Below are positions 9,401-17,508 of a DNA stretch of 64,000 nt, piece after piece; positions within the stretch are counted from its first letter, which is position 1; every line of letters begins with the position of its first letter. The position numbers were made by a program, and so were the translations under genes. The stretch lies in the NCBI GenBank assembly GCA_026125285.1, contig JAHCLO010000010.1, forward strand, positions 124,001-188,000, in the 5' to 3' direction. This DNA comes from Verrucomicrobiia bacterium. GTDB lineage: Bacteria; Verrucomicrobiota; Verrucomicrobiia; Limisphaerales; JADLHS01. A model generated the notes under the pieces. The model had not been told where the DNA came from and searched no databases. It saw only the letters and a program-made list of their open reading frames with translations.

Positions 9401-10297
9401 CTATTGCAACTGCGCCTTGCCCCTTCCCTTGAACGTGAGTTCGGCAATGCCCGATTTGTCCAGTTCGCCAAAGCCTTCCTTCACCATGCGGTCGTATTGC
9501 TTCTTGGTGGCGGCGGCCAGCGGCAGGTTCAGACCCTGTTCCTTCGAGAGTTTGAGCGCGATGCCGGAATCCTTGGCGGCGTGCGCGGCGGAGAAGAAAC
9601 ACGAGTGGTCGCGATTCTGCATGTCTTCGCCGTCGGTTTGGAGCACGCGCGAGTTGGCGCCGGTTTGAGAGAAGACTTCGCGCAGCATGGCGAGATTGAG
9701 TCCAAGTGCCGCGCCGAGGCCCAAGCCTTCCGCGAGGCCGGCGGTGTTGATGTTCATGACCATGTTGACCAGCGCCTTGACCTGCGCGGCCTGGCCGGCC
9801 GGGCCGATGTAACGGAGCAACTTGCCCTCGTCGCTCATTTTCTCCAGCAACGGTTTGGCTCGCTCGAAGGCTTCCGGCTTGCCGCCAATCATCAAATAAA
9901 GCGTGCCCTGCCGCGCCTGCGTGATGCTGGAGGCCATGCAGGCTTCGAGCGAACTCGCGCCCTTGGCTTCGCATTTCTGTTCGACCCAGACGTGAACCGC
10001 CGGCGTGATGGTGGCGCAGTTGAGGAAGAGCTTGCCTTTGGCGCGCGACAACAATCCACCACCGAAGATTTGCTTCATCGCCTTGTCGTCGGTGACGACG
10101 GTGATGATGACGTCCGAGAGCGCCGTAACGACTTTCAACTGGTCCGCAGCCACGCACCCGAGTTCCTGGGCGAGCGATTGCGCGGCGGTGGGGTTCACGT
10201 CATATACCGCGGCGATGGGGTAGCCACATTCCTTCAGTCGGCGGGCCATGTTGGCGCCCATGCGACCGACTCCGACGAATCCAATTTTCTCTGACAT
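9401..10297 (-). CDS. NAD(P)-dependent beta-hydroxyacid dehydrogenase (3-hydroxyisobutyrate dehydrogenase family)
   Basis: The 298-residue product oxidises a 3-hydroxy acid (3-hydroxyisobutyrate, tartronate semialdehyde or similar). The N-terminal Rossmann motif is GFVGVGRMGANMARRL (residues 6-21), NCATITPAV (93-101) is the substrate loop, and the catalytic Lys174 lies in GPAGQAAQVKALVNMVMN with Asn178 four residues on. The start MSEKIGF is preceded by AAAGGAAAC, one of the clearer ribosome-binding sites in the window. A longer in-frame opening up to 10483 lacks family resemblance. It is downstream of the sodium symporter pair on the same strand, so it could act on the imported compound. That link is inference. 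Confidence 0.93.
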   Translation of the reverse strand: MSEKIGFVGVGRMGANMARRLKECGYPIAAVYDVNPTAAQSLAQELGCVAADQLKVVTALSDVIITVVTDDKAMKQIFGGGLLSRAKGKLFLNCATITPAVHVWVEQKCEAKGASSLEACMASSITQARQGTLYLMIGGKPEAFERAKPLLEKMSDEGKLLRYIGPAGQAAQVKALVNMVMNINTAGLAEGLGLGAALGLNLAMLREVFSQTGANSRVLQTDGEDMQNRDHSCFFSAAHAAKDSGIALKLSKEQGLNLPLAAATKKQYDRMVKEGFGELDKSGIAELTFKGRGKAQLQ

Positions 10298-10479
10298 GTT
10301 TCCTTTCGTGTTGAGGTTGCGTTCCGGTTGATCCGCCCCGCCCGCAAAGGCTGACCCGTTCCGCAGGTCTAGCGGCGCCCGGGCAAGCGGGAGCAAAACT
10401 GATTCAACCCCTGAAACCGGTTCCATTCTGGCGTGGTTCAGAGGCGATGCGGCAAGGTTGGCCCCGATGCCCAATCTGC

Positions 10480-10644
10480 TCAACTCTTTTTCTCGTCCTT
10501 GGGGCGGTTTTCGAGCGTCCGGGTCATCTGCCGGATTTCGATGCCGCCTTTCACGCCGATGTAGAAGAGCAGGAAGCCGTACCAGGCAATGGAGGCGAAT
10601 ACCAGAATGGTCCAGAGAATGATGAAGGGATCAATGCCGTTCAT
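10480..10644 (-). CDS. Small single-helix membrane protein coupled to the symporter
   Basis: This 54-residue protein has one hydrophobic helix (about residues 6-31) and a charged C-terminus ending RPKDEKKS. Its ATG overlaps the tga of the symporter gene as ATGA (10641-10644), so translation is probably coupled. Small partner subunits next to sodium/solute symporters are known in several bacteria. A role as accessory subunit here is inferred from overlap and size only. It is too short for a family call. Confidence 0.75.
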   Translation of the reverse strand: MNGIDPFIILWTILVFASIAWYGFLLFYIGVKGGIEIRQMTRTLENRPKDEKKS

Positions 10645-12167
10645 TGGGAAACCTCCGCTGGGGAATTGTTCTTCGCGTCCGGGGCCAACCAGGAACCGAC
10701 CATCATGCCGGCAAATGCCATCCCGAAGGATGACACGCCCGCCAGTTCCGCCGAGATTTTCATGGATGCCGGCAGCACGCCCTTGGTCACCAACAGATTT
10801 AGCACCAGAAACAGCACCGGCCCGATCGCGCCGAAAATTATTGCGGCATAAGCGCCGGCGGCAGTTGCGCGGCGCCAATACAATCCGGCCACCAGCAAAG
10901 TGAAGACACTGGCCAGGTAGATGTTCCCCGTCACTGCGAGATAGCTCCACGCATCGCCGGGCAGTTCGTACCACAAGCCCCAAAACACCAGGAAGACACC
11001 AATCGCCAGCACCATCATGCGCGTGATGAGCAAGCGCGCTTTCTGCGACAACGGCTTCTTCACGCACGGCAGAATGAGGTCATTGTAAATCACCGTTGCC
11101 CACGTCAGGAGATAGCCGCTGTCCGTGGACATCTCGGCCGCCAGCATGGCGGCGATCACGATGCCGATCAGGCCAATCGGTAACAGGTGCGCCAGGTAGG
11201 TCGGCATGGCATTGATGCTGTCCGCCGGCGCGCCGCCGTGCTGGCTGAAGTAAACCAGCGCTCCCACGCCCCACAATACCGGGAGCAGCCATCGTCCGAC
11301 AAAATAGAAGGAGGACCGCATATAGACTCTCCGGGCGGTGGCCGCATCCTTGGCCGCGAGCACGCGGGACACATTCGGCTGCCAAGTGGTTACGGCGGCC
11401 AGTTGAAAGAGCAATTGCCACAGCACGAACGCCCAACCCCAACTCGTCGGATGCAACGGATTGAACGGATGTGAGGTGAGCGTCTGTCCGACCTCGGCGC
11501 GTGAACCGTCCCAGCAAATCCACAATTGCGTCAGCAGCCCGGTCCAACCCCACTGCGCAATCACCAGCACTGAGATCACGACGATGCCCAGCCCCATCAC
11601 GAGGAATTGCAGATAATCGGTCACCAGGACGGACAACATCCCGCCCAGCGCCGTGTAGAGGAGGATGATGCCCAACAGGGCGGTCATCACCCATTTGAGA
11701 TGCACCTCCGGCAGACCGGTGACGTGAACAAGAAACTGACCGCCGATTTTGAGGAAGATGCCCATGTTCAACAGGCCGCCCAGAATCACCACCAGGCCCG
11801 CCAGCCAGCGGACCTGCTTGTTGAATCGCTTCTCAAACAACTCCGGAATGGTCATCACGCCCGCCGCGCGCAAGGGTTGGATGATGAAACCGGTTCTTCC
11901 CACCGTGAACATCGCCAGCGCCATCAGCACTCCCACCGTCGCGCCGGCAAATCCTTTTTGATAACCAGCCTGCGCGGCATACATCACGGTGATGATCCCC
12001 ATCTCGGTGGCGGCCAGCGAGGCGATGCCGAGATTCACGTTCATCTCGCGACCGGCAATCGCGAAATCCTCCACCCCGCGTACGTAGCGCCGCATCCAGA
12101 TGCCGGCCATCATGCAGCCGGCCAGGTAAACCAGAATGATGCCCCAATCAAGTGGCGAGAGGTTCAT
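10641..12167 (-). CDS. Sodium:solute symporter (SSS family)
   Basis: This inner-membrane protein of about 508 residues has roughly 13 hydrophobic helices. Typical SSS features are FAIAGREMNVNLGIASLAATEMG near the N-terminus, LGGMLSVLVTDYLQF in the middle and AAEMSTDSGYLLTWATVIYNDL in the sodium-site helix. The start MNLSPLDWG was chosen; an ATG four codons upstream (12179) is equally open. The substrate is unknown. It is followed by a 4-base overlapping mini-gene and then by a beta-hydroxyacid dehydrogenase, suggesting uptake of a small organic acid or sugar. That is inference. Confidence 0.93.
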   Translation of the reverse strand: MNLSPLDWGIILVYLAGCMMAGIWMRRYVRGVEDFAIAGREMNVNLGIASLAATEMGIITVMYAAQAGYQKGFAGATVGVLMALAMFTVGRTGFIIQPLRAAGVMTIPELFEKRFNKQVRWLAGLVVILGGLLNMGIFLKIGGQFLVHVTGLPEVHLKWVMTALLGIILLYTALGGMLSVLVTDYLQFLVMGLGIVVISVLVIAQWGWTGLLTQLWICWDGSRAEVGQTLTSHPFNPLHPTSWGWAFVLWQLLFQLAAVTTWQPNVSRVLAAKDAATARRVYMRSSFYFVGRWLLPVLWGVGALVYFSQHGGAPADSINAMPTYLAHLLPIGLIGIVIAAMLAAEMSTDSGYLLTWATVIYNDLILPCVKKPLSQKARLLITRMMVLAIGVFLVFWGLWYELPGDAWSYLAVTGNIYLASVFTLLVAGLYWRRATAAGAYAAIIFGAIGPVLFLVLNLLVTKGVLPASMKISAELAGVSSFGMAFAGMMVGSWLAPDAKNNSPAEVSQ

Positions 12168-12179
12168 GTCTGAATACAA

Positions 12180-12671
12180 TCGTCTGCGCTCAACTATCTG
12201 CGTCCGACAGCGGTTTGCACTGCTTTCAATGGCGGGCGGGCCGCCCGCAGGGGATCTCTCATCTGATCCGCATCCGGCAACGTCCTGCGCCGGCAGGCTA
12301 ACACGCCAATGGTCGGCGCCGCAAATCAGGAAACCTCGAATTCCGCACCTCGGTGGAATTTCGTCCGCTGCCGCCAGGCTCGGGCATTCTCAGGCGGGCA
12401 CCGCTTCGCGTGGCGGCGCGGTAGAATTTCCCGCTCGCCTTTTCGGAGGAGCACCGTAATCTGCTCCCAGGATGAACATTGGTGCGAGGGCTTCACGAGC
12501 AGCCGCCCGAAAGACGTTGAGATGAATTTGCTCCACATATTCCAGGATCGCAGCCAAACCTTGGTCGTTGCGACACCCAGCTTCGCCTCAGTCGCAGGGC
12601 GGAGGCGCGGGTGCGTGGTCGTCTCCCATTGGGCCGTGGGGCAACCGCAACCTAATTGATTGAATCCCACC
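12180..12671. other. Gap without recognisable gene
   Basis: Nearly 500 bases separate two divergent genes. There is a GC palindrome GCGGGCGGGCCGCCCGC near 12232. Frames on both strands lack family resemblance. Confidence 0.4.
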
Positions 12672-12875
12672 ATGCCACGCCGGCACCGATCCAGAGGCCC
12701 TCGAGACCCCAGAGATCCTCGTGAACAAAAGCGGTTTTACCTCCTGCCCGGACAGGGCGGGCGGGCGTATCACCGCAAGCAACTGCTCATTCTGCGCTGG
12801 TCGCTATTCGTGGGACTGCTCGTTTCCGGGCTTTTGGCACTCGCCATGTATTTGCTTTACCGCTCGCCCAAGTGA
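12672..12875 (+). CDS. Predicted small membrane protein
   Basis: The 67-residue product has a strongly basic first third (PRRHRSRGPRDPRD), the segment FYLLPGQGGRAYHRKQ and one clear transmembrane helix at about residues 38-61, then ends YRSPK. The charge distribution predicts N-in topology. Start MPRRHRS was preferred to an ATG 12 bases upstream. The function is unknown; the gene is supported by composition and the clean helix rather than by homology. Confidence 0.5.
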   Translation: MPRRHRSRGPRDPRDPREQKRFYLLPGQGGRAYHRKQLLILRWSLFVGLLVSGLLALAMYLLYRSPK

Positions 12876-13028
12876 CCCCGGTGGTGCTCCCAGAGAATTT
12901 GGCTGGCTCGCCTGAGCTCCACTGGCTGCTGTCATCATAACCTGCGCCGTCAACTCAGTGGCAGGAGGGGCAGTCCACACAGGAAGCAGTAAGTTGAAGG
13001 CGCCGTTTCCGAAGGCGGCAAATTCAGT

Positions 13029-13673
13029 TCACCGGCGCGGACGCGACTTGACGGCCGTCTTGACCGGACGCGCGCCCGCGGAAAACCGCTCCACCTGCGC
13101 CCGTAACCGCGCGATTTCAGCCCGGGCACGCTGCAATTCAACCTTTGTTTGATGCGTGTCCTCGCGGGCACCGGCCAGTTCGCGCGCGTGCCGCCGCAAT
13201 TCCAACTGGGTCATGACGTGATGGGCGAGCACGCGCAACGCCTGTTGTTGATCCGTGGTCAGCCTGCGGGGCGACTTGTCCAGCACGCAAAGCGTGCCCA
13301 ACGCATGACCATCCGGTGTCACCAACGGCGCACCGGCGTAAAACCGAATCTTGGGTTCGCCGGTGACCAACGGATTCCGTTTGAAGCGCTGGTCCTGGGT
13401 CGCATCCGGCACAATGAACAGGCCGTCACTGGCGATCGCGTGCGCGCAAAAGGAAATGTCCCGCGAGGTTTCCTCGATCGTCATGCCCACCTTGGACTTG
13501 AACCATTGCCGGTCTTCATCAATCAGCGAGATCAACGCTATCGGGGCTTCACAGATATGCGCCGCCAGATCGGTAAGATCGTCGAACACCTCCTCCGGCA
13601 CCGTGTCGAGCACATCGTACTGCCACAGGACTTTGAGGCGTTGCCGATCGTTCTTGGGTTTGGGCGCAGGCAT
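13029..13673 (-). CDS. GAF-domain sensor protein
   Basis: This 214-residue soluble protein has a GAF domain at about residues 10-160, with the characteristic openings RLKVLWQYDVLDTVPEEVFD, APIALISLIDEDRQWFKSK and FCAHAIASDGLFIVPDA and the closing FYAGAPLVTPDGHALGTLCV. This GAF subtype is common in front of kinases and diguanylate cyclases. Here no output domain follows: residues 160-200 form a predicted coiled coil and the tail is basic (VKSRPRR). It probably works through a partner. Neither ligand nor partner can be read from the context. Confidence 0.88.
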   Translation of the reverse strand: MPAPKPKNDRQRLKVLWQYDVLDTVPEEVFDDLTDLAAHICEAPIALISLIDEDRQWFKSKVGMTIEETSRDISFCAHAIASDGLFIVPDATQDQRFKRNPLVTGEPKIRFYAGAPLVTPDGHALGTLCVLDKSPRRLTTDQQQALRVLAHHVMTQLELRRHARELAGAREDTHQTKVELQRARAEIARLRAQVERFSAGARPVKTAVKSRPRR

Positions 13674-13796
13674 TGGCTTCCAGTTCGAGCGAAATCATAG
13701 CGGCGCAATCCTCGGAATCAACGCCTGTTTTGCCGATCCGCGAATCTGCTTTGGCCGCGTTGGCGACCGACGCTTGGGCCCGTTTCACGCTCTCGC

Positions 13797-14540
13797 TTAC
13801 ATCGGATCGCGGTTCACATCCTCAAAGCAAATCCAACTGGCCGGCGTTCTGCCGATCGCCACGAACCACTGCGGACAATACGGCGCGGTCCAGACGACGT
13901 CGCCTGCCCGCACGGGATGCCACTCCGTCCCCAAGCGGTAGATTCCTTGGCCAGCCAGCAACAGCACGCCACGCTCCATGACTTGCGCGGTGACGCACGC
14001 ATGCGCGGCCCCGGGTAAATACGTGAGAAGATTCACGGCCAGATCGTACGCCGGTTCGCCCGGCAGTAACGCCTGCAATCGGATGTCTTCATTGCCAAGA
14101 AACGGGCGGCCCTTCACGTCGCGCTCGTGGGCGATGATGGGATCGAGCCGCGGAGCACCGGCCAGCGGCTCATAACGCTTCTGAAAAATCAACAGGCGCA
14201 AATTGTCCCCGCCACTTTTTATCTGGATATCCGTATCCGGCGGCAGAAAAACGTAGCTGCCCGCTTCGAGCCGATGCCGCCGCTCGCGCAGCACAATACT
14301 CCCCGCACCCGCCACCAGGTAGATGAAGTACTCATTGGGTCCGGTGTTGCCTTCGCCCAGGCCCTCGTGATCCAGGGTGACGAGCAATTGTGTGAAACGC
14401 GCGCCCAACGCCGGCGAGATGTTCACCACGCACACAGCGCCCTTCCAGCCCGGCAGATTGCTCGGGACGAAACTGCCGGGCGTCAGCAAGGCATAACGGC
14501 CATGGACCACGGCACGGGTGCCGCCAAATAGATCATTCAT
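13797..14540 (-). CDS. allE: (S)-ureidoglycine aminohydrolase-like bicupin (AllE/YlbA family)
   Basis: Enzymes of this family release ammonia from (S)-ureidoglycine in purine (allantoin) breakdown, using a Mn-binding C-terminal cupin. The 247-residue length and the double-cupin layout match. Family signatures are HGRYALLTPGSFVPSNLPGW near the start, EYFIYLVAGAGSIVL in the first cupin, the linker FQKRYEPLAGAP, and ERGVLLLAGQGIYRLGTEWH and GDVVWTAPYCPQWF in the second. No other ureide-pathway genes are next to it, so the pathway is not demonstrated here, and a related cupin activity is possible. Confidence 0.8.
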   Translation of the reverse strand: MNDLFGGTRAVVHGRYALLTPGSFVPSNLPGWKGAVCVVNISPALGARFTQLLVTLDHEGLGEGNTGPNEYFIYLVAGAGSIVLRERRHRLEAGSYVFLPPDTDIQIKSGGDNLRLLIFQKRYEPLAGAPRLDPIIAHERDVKGRPFLGNEDIRLQALLPGEPAYDLAVNLLTYLPGAAHACVTAQVMERGVLLLAGQGIYRLGTEWHPVRAGDVVWTAPYCPQWFVAIGRTPASWICFEDVNRDPM

Positions 14541-14849
14541 CGGTTCAACCTCGATAGGGCATGGCGCTCAAAAGGCTGGTCCCCCGCCGCACGGCCCACA
14601 TCGCATCCGCAGAGAGGAATCCACGCCCCTGTTCTGGCGCCCTTTGCCATGCAGAATGGAGGGCAGCCTGCGCCATGTCAAACGCGCAGCACCCCTCCGG
14701 CCGTCACTACCCATTCCCACGGCGACACTCCACAGAGTTGAGCGTTCCGCTGCACCCGGGAATTCTGAAGTCTGAACCCCGCCTCACTCATGGTCTGAAA
14801 CACCCGCAGACGTGGCACGGCGGTGCGGTTCGCTGCTTGCGGAAACAGG

Positions 14850-15003
14850 CTGGTGTCGTGACAAACAAATCCCCACACAAGGTCGGGCGCGTCACTCCGT
14901 GCGCGCCGTCGGGAAAGCGAGGGGTGAATTGCGGCGCGCACGGCGTGACCCGCCCGACCCACGCCTCGCAGGATGAATCGTACTACTCGGTCGCGGCACC
15001 AGT
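14850..15003. repeat. Dispersed intergenic repeat of about 145 bp, copy 1
   Basis: The segment runs from GTGACAAACAAATCCCCACA through GCGCGTCACTCCGTGCGCGC to GCCTCGCAGGATG and TTGCGGCACC-like sequence. A clearly related copy occurs at 56848-56993 in the same orientation. Inside, GGGCGCGTCACTCCGTGCGC pairs with a degenerate inverted partner around 14935-14975 (GCGCGCACGGCGTGAC), so the element can fold into a long hairpin. The surrounding 615-base gap (14541-15155) holds no other recognisable feature. Confidence 0.75.
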
Positions 15004-15155
15004 TTCTGGCCGCTGATCCAGCCATTGGATGTCGTGCCGAACACATTCTTTGCGTGGACGAGGTTATTGCGGTCGCGTCCGCAAAAGGTCACGGTACATA
15101 GGTGTGTAAGCCTCGTCGTGCGTGCGCAAACGAAAGAGCCGCGGGATTCACCGTT

Positions 15156-17036
15156 TCACGGCTTGCTTGCGGACTCAACCGGTTCATTGATTGCCTTGAC
15201 CTGCTCCTCCATGTCCCGCCCCAGTGCCAGCATCTTTGCCAGGGCCAACTGCACCGCCGGTTGGTCACCCCGCTCCAGCGCCGCGCCCAACGATCCGACC
15301 AATGCGAGCGATTCCACCGCCCCTGCTTCGAGTGGTGTATTTCTAAACACTTCGCAGAATTTCTGAATGTGCGGCGTGAGTTGGCGGAGTGACACCAAGG
15401 CGTTCGTAGCGTCGTTGGCATTGATCGCCGCCACTGCGGCCGACCAGTTGCTGCGAATGCCTTGGGTGGTGGGCGCGGCGTCGCGCAGTTTAAGAGCCAA
15501 CTCCCCGGAGGACGGTGCCGCCGTTGCCGCAGATTTTCCTCTCACGCTCGTCAGAAACTTCTCGTCGCTCTCGTCCAGACTTTCAGCGAGTTTGTCGGGC
15601 TCGACCTGACCGTTCCACCAGCGGATGATCTCCGCCTTGTAAGCCGGCTGGCCGCCTTGGTCGTTCCACCATTTGCCCCACGCGTTCCAGTCCTTGGCGA
15701 AATTCTTGCCGGTGATCCTGACCAGCGAAATCTGCGCCCACCAGCGCGTGTTGACGTTGCCGTGATAAACCAGGTGAATCAAATCCGGTACGGATTCCTT
15801 GTCGCCGAGGATGCCCAGTGCGCGAATGGCCATCCAGCGGTCGCGATTGTTTCGATCCACGCGTTCGGAGGCGATCTCGCGCAAGCGCGGCAGCGCCCTG
15901 GTGGAGCGCATGGCGGCAAGCGTGTTGATAGCCTGATAGTACTCCGTGGAACGCGGGCCGTTGAGCGCGTCTATCAACTTCCCTTCCAGCGCGGCGCGCT
16001 CCTCGTCCGACCAGCCATCGAAGGTGCGTGCATCGAAGAAGCTGCGGAACTGGCGGTCCGTCCACGCGAGCACTGCGCGCTGGTCATCATTCAGAAGATC
16101 CCCGCCGGGCGACGGCGGCACAGCGGAGGCGGGAGTGGAAACGGCTTTCGACTTCAAGCTCTGAAACTGCTGCCAAAGGGTCTCTTTCTTCCGCTCGAAG
16201 TTTGCCTTGGCGCTGGCGAGGTCGGGCAGGCGATCTTCACCCAGATTCTTCCAAACGCCGTTGACCAGGCCGAAACAGCGTGAACTGTAAGGATGCCTGC
16301 CCTTGCCTTCAGGAAAGGACAGATAGGTAATCACGTTCGCCAGCTCGTCCCGCCACGTTTGCACCACGACGATCTTGGAATCCTCCAGCGCCTTCAGGTA
16401 GGTCGCCAGTCCCGTGGCAGCGCGCTGCTCCTCGCGGCGAAACCAGTCCTCCTGCTGCTTTGCCTCGATGGGCACAAGGCTCAATCGGCTGATCGCTGCC
16501 GCGTCCCTGCGAAAGTTGGCGCGTTGCCACGCCACACACGCGCCCTCGGGCGATGACAGATCCTCGCCGGCAGGGAATTCGCTCACCGCCCGGTTGACCC
16601 GGCGCTCAATCACGGCAGCCCCGGCTCCGCCCGCGCCCGTGAAGAAAGTCAGCAGGTACGGCACGGCAGCCTGGCCGTTCGTATCAGTAAAGTTCTGGAA
16701 CTTGTCGCTGTTGAGCCAAGTCGCGTAGAACTTGTTCGGCTGCAACTTCACCGGCAGCACACACGTGCGCGCGTCGCCCAAGTAACGCGGTGCGCCGGTC
16801 GTTTCTGGAAAATTCTCCTCGCCCCAGGTGGACCACGACCAACTGCCGTCCTGCATCGCTTTGCTGAAAGTGACGCGCAGTTCCGTGAGGCCGGGATCCA
16901 CGTCCGTCGCGCCGGCCACTGGCACGGTTTTCACCACAACTGGCGGGGCGGATTCGAGGGTGATTTCGGCGGCGTCAGCCGGCTCAATGAGCCAGATCGT
17001 GGCCGCGGTAAGCGTGAGCAGGAATATCGTTTTCAT
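15156..17036 (-). CDS. Exported Ig-like plus HEAT-repeat protein
   Basis: The 626-residue protein starts with a signal peptide (MKTIFLLTLTAATIWLIEPA, cleavage near ADA-AE). Residues about 27-140 are an Ig-like (Big_5/SbsA-type) domain: PPVVVKTVPVAGATDVDPGL, LRVTFSKAMQDGSW, TCVLPVKLQPNKFYATWLNS. The same domain occurs in the next two upstream genes. A middle region with no recognised fold leads to a HEAT-like helical segment (ALPRLREIASERV, WMAIRALGILGDKESVPDLI). The remaining C-terminus is helical. It is the last gene of a three-gene kinase operon. A TTG at 17078 would lengthen the protein by 14 residues. Confidence 0.85.
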   Translation of the reverse strand: MKTIFLLTLTAATIWLIEPADAAEITLESAPPVVVKTVPVAGATDVDPGLTELRVTFSKAMQDGSWSWSTWGEENFPETTGAPRYLGDARTCVLPVKLQPNKFYATWLNSDKFQNFTDTNGQAAVPYLLTFFTGAGGAGAAVIERRVNRAVSEFPAGEDLSSPEGACVAWQRANFRRDAAAISRLSLVPIEAKQQEDWFRREEQRAATGLATYLKALEDSKIVVVQTWRDELANVITYLSFPEGKGRHPYSSRCFGLVNGVWKNLGEDRLPDLASAKANFERKKETLWQQFQSLKSKAVSTPASAVPPSPGGDLLNDDQRAVLAWTDRQFRSFFDARTFDGWSDEERAALEGKLIDALNGPRSTEYYQAINTLAAMRSTRALPRLREIASERVDRNNRDRWMAIRALGILGDKESVPDLIHLVYHGNVNTRWWAQISLVRITGKNFAKDWNAWGKWWNDQGGQPAYKAEIIRWWNGQVEPDKLAESLDESDEKFLTSVRGKSAATAAPSSGELALKLRDAAPTTQGIRSNWSAAVAAINANDATNALVSLRQLTPHIQKFCEVFRNTPLEAGAVESLALVGSLGAALERGDQPAVQLALAKMLALGRDMEEQVKAINEPVESASKP

Positions 17037-17074
17037 AAGCCGGGGGATGGTTGGGGGGAGGTGGTGGCGGAAAA

Positions 17075-17497
17075 TCAATTTCGCGTTTCAAAGACCAGCA
17101 GATAGGGAACGGAGGGCTGGTTCTGCGCGTCGCGAAACGCGTTGAACTGGCCGCGATTGAACCACAGCACGTAGGTCCGGCCGGGTTCGAGTTTCACCGG
17201 CATGACGCACGTACGCTGGTCCACGTAACGAATCGGGCCGGCGCTCTCCGGAAAGGTCTCCTTTGAGATTTGGCAGACCGACCACATGCGGTTCGTCAGC
17301 ATGTCCTTGCTGAAGGTGACACAGATTTCCTTTAGCGCCGGGTCCACTGCGGTCTCGCCCGGAGCCGGAATGGTCTTGACCACGGACGGCGGCATGTTCT
17401 TCACGGATACGTCCGGTGTTTTCTCCGCGCCAATGACGTTGGCGCCCAAGGCGGTGATGAGCACGATGGCGAATGAGGTTGCGATTTTGGTTTTCAT
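17075..17497 (-). CDS. Exported single Ig-like domain protein
   Basis: This protein of about 140 residues has a signal peptide (MKTKIATSFAIVLITALGAN) and one Ig-like domain (PPSVVKTIPAPGETAVDPAL, ICVTFSKDMLTNRMWSVCQI, TCVMPVKLEPGRTYVLWFNR). It is nearly a free copy of the C-terminal domain of the kinase encoded just upstream. The ATG at 17497 has AAAGGA in front of it. An ATG five codons earlier (17512) overlaps the kinase stop as ATGA, so translational coupling is likely whichever start is used. The function is unknown. Confidence 0.85.
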   Translation of the reverse strand: MKTKIATSFAIVLITALGANVIGAEKTPDVSVKNMPPSVVKTIPAPGETAVDPALKEICVTFSKDMLTNRMWSVCQISKETFPESAGPIRYVDQRTCVMPVKLEPGRTYVLWFNRGQFNAFRDAQNQPSVPYLLVFETRN

Positions 17498-17508
17498 TTT
17501 GGTTCCTT

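Noticed and set aside
9242-10294. 350-codon plus-strand frame opposite the beta-hydroxyacid dehydrogenase
   Set aside because: It has no motif, and the minus strand encodes a complete enzyme with a ribosome-binding site.
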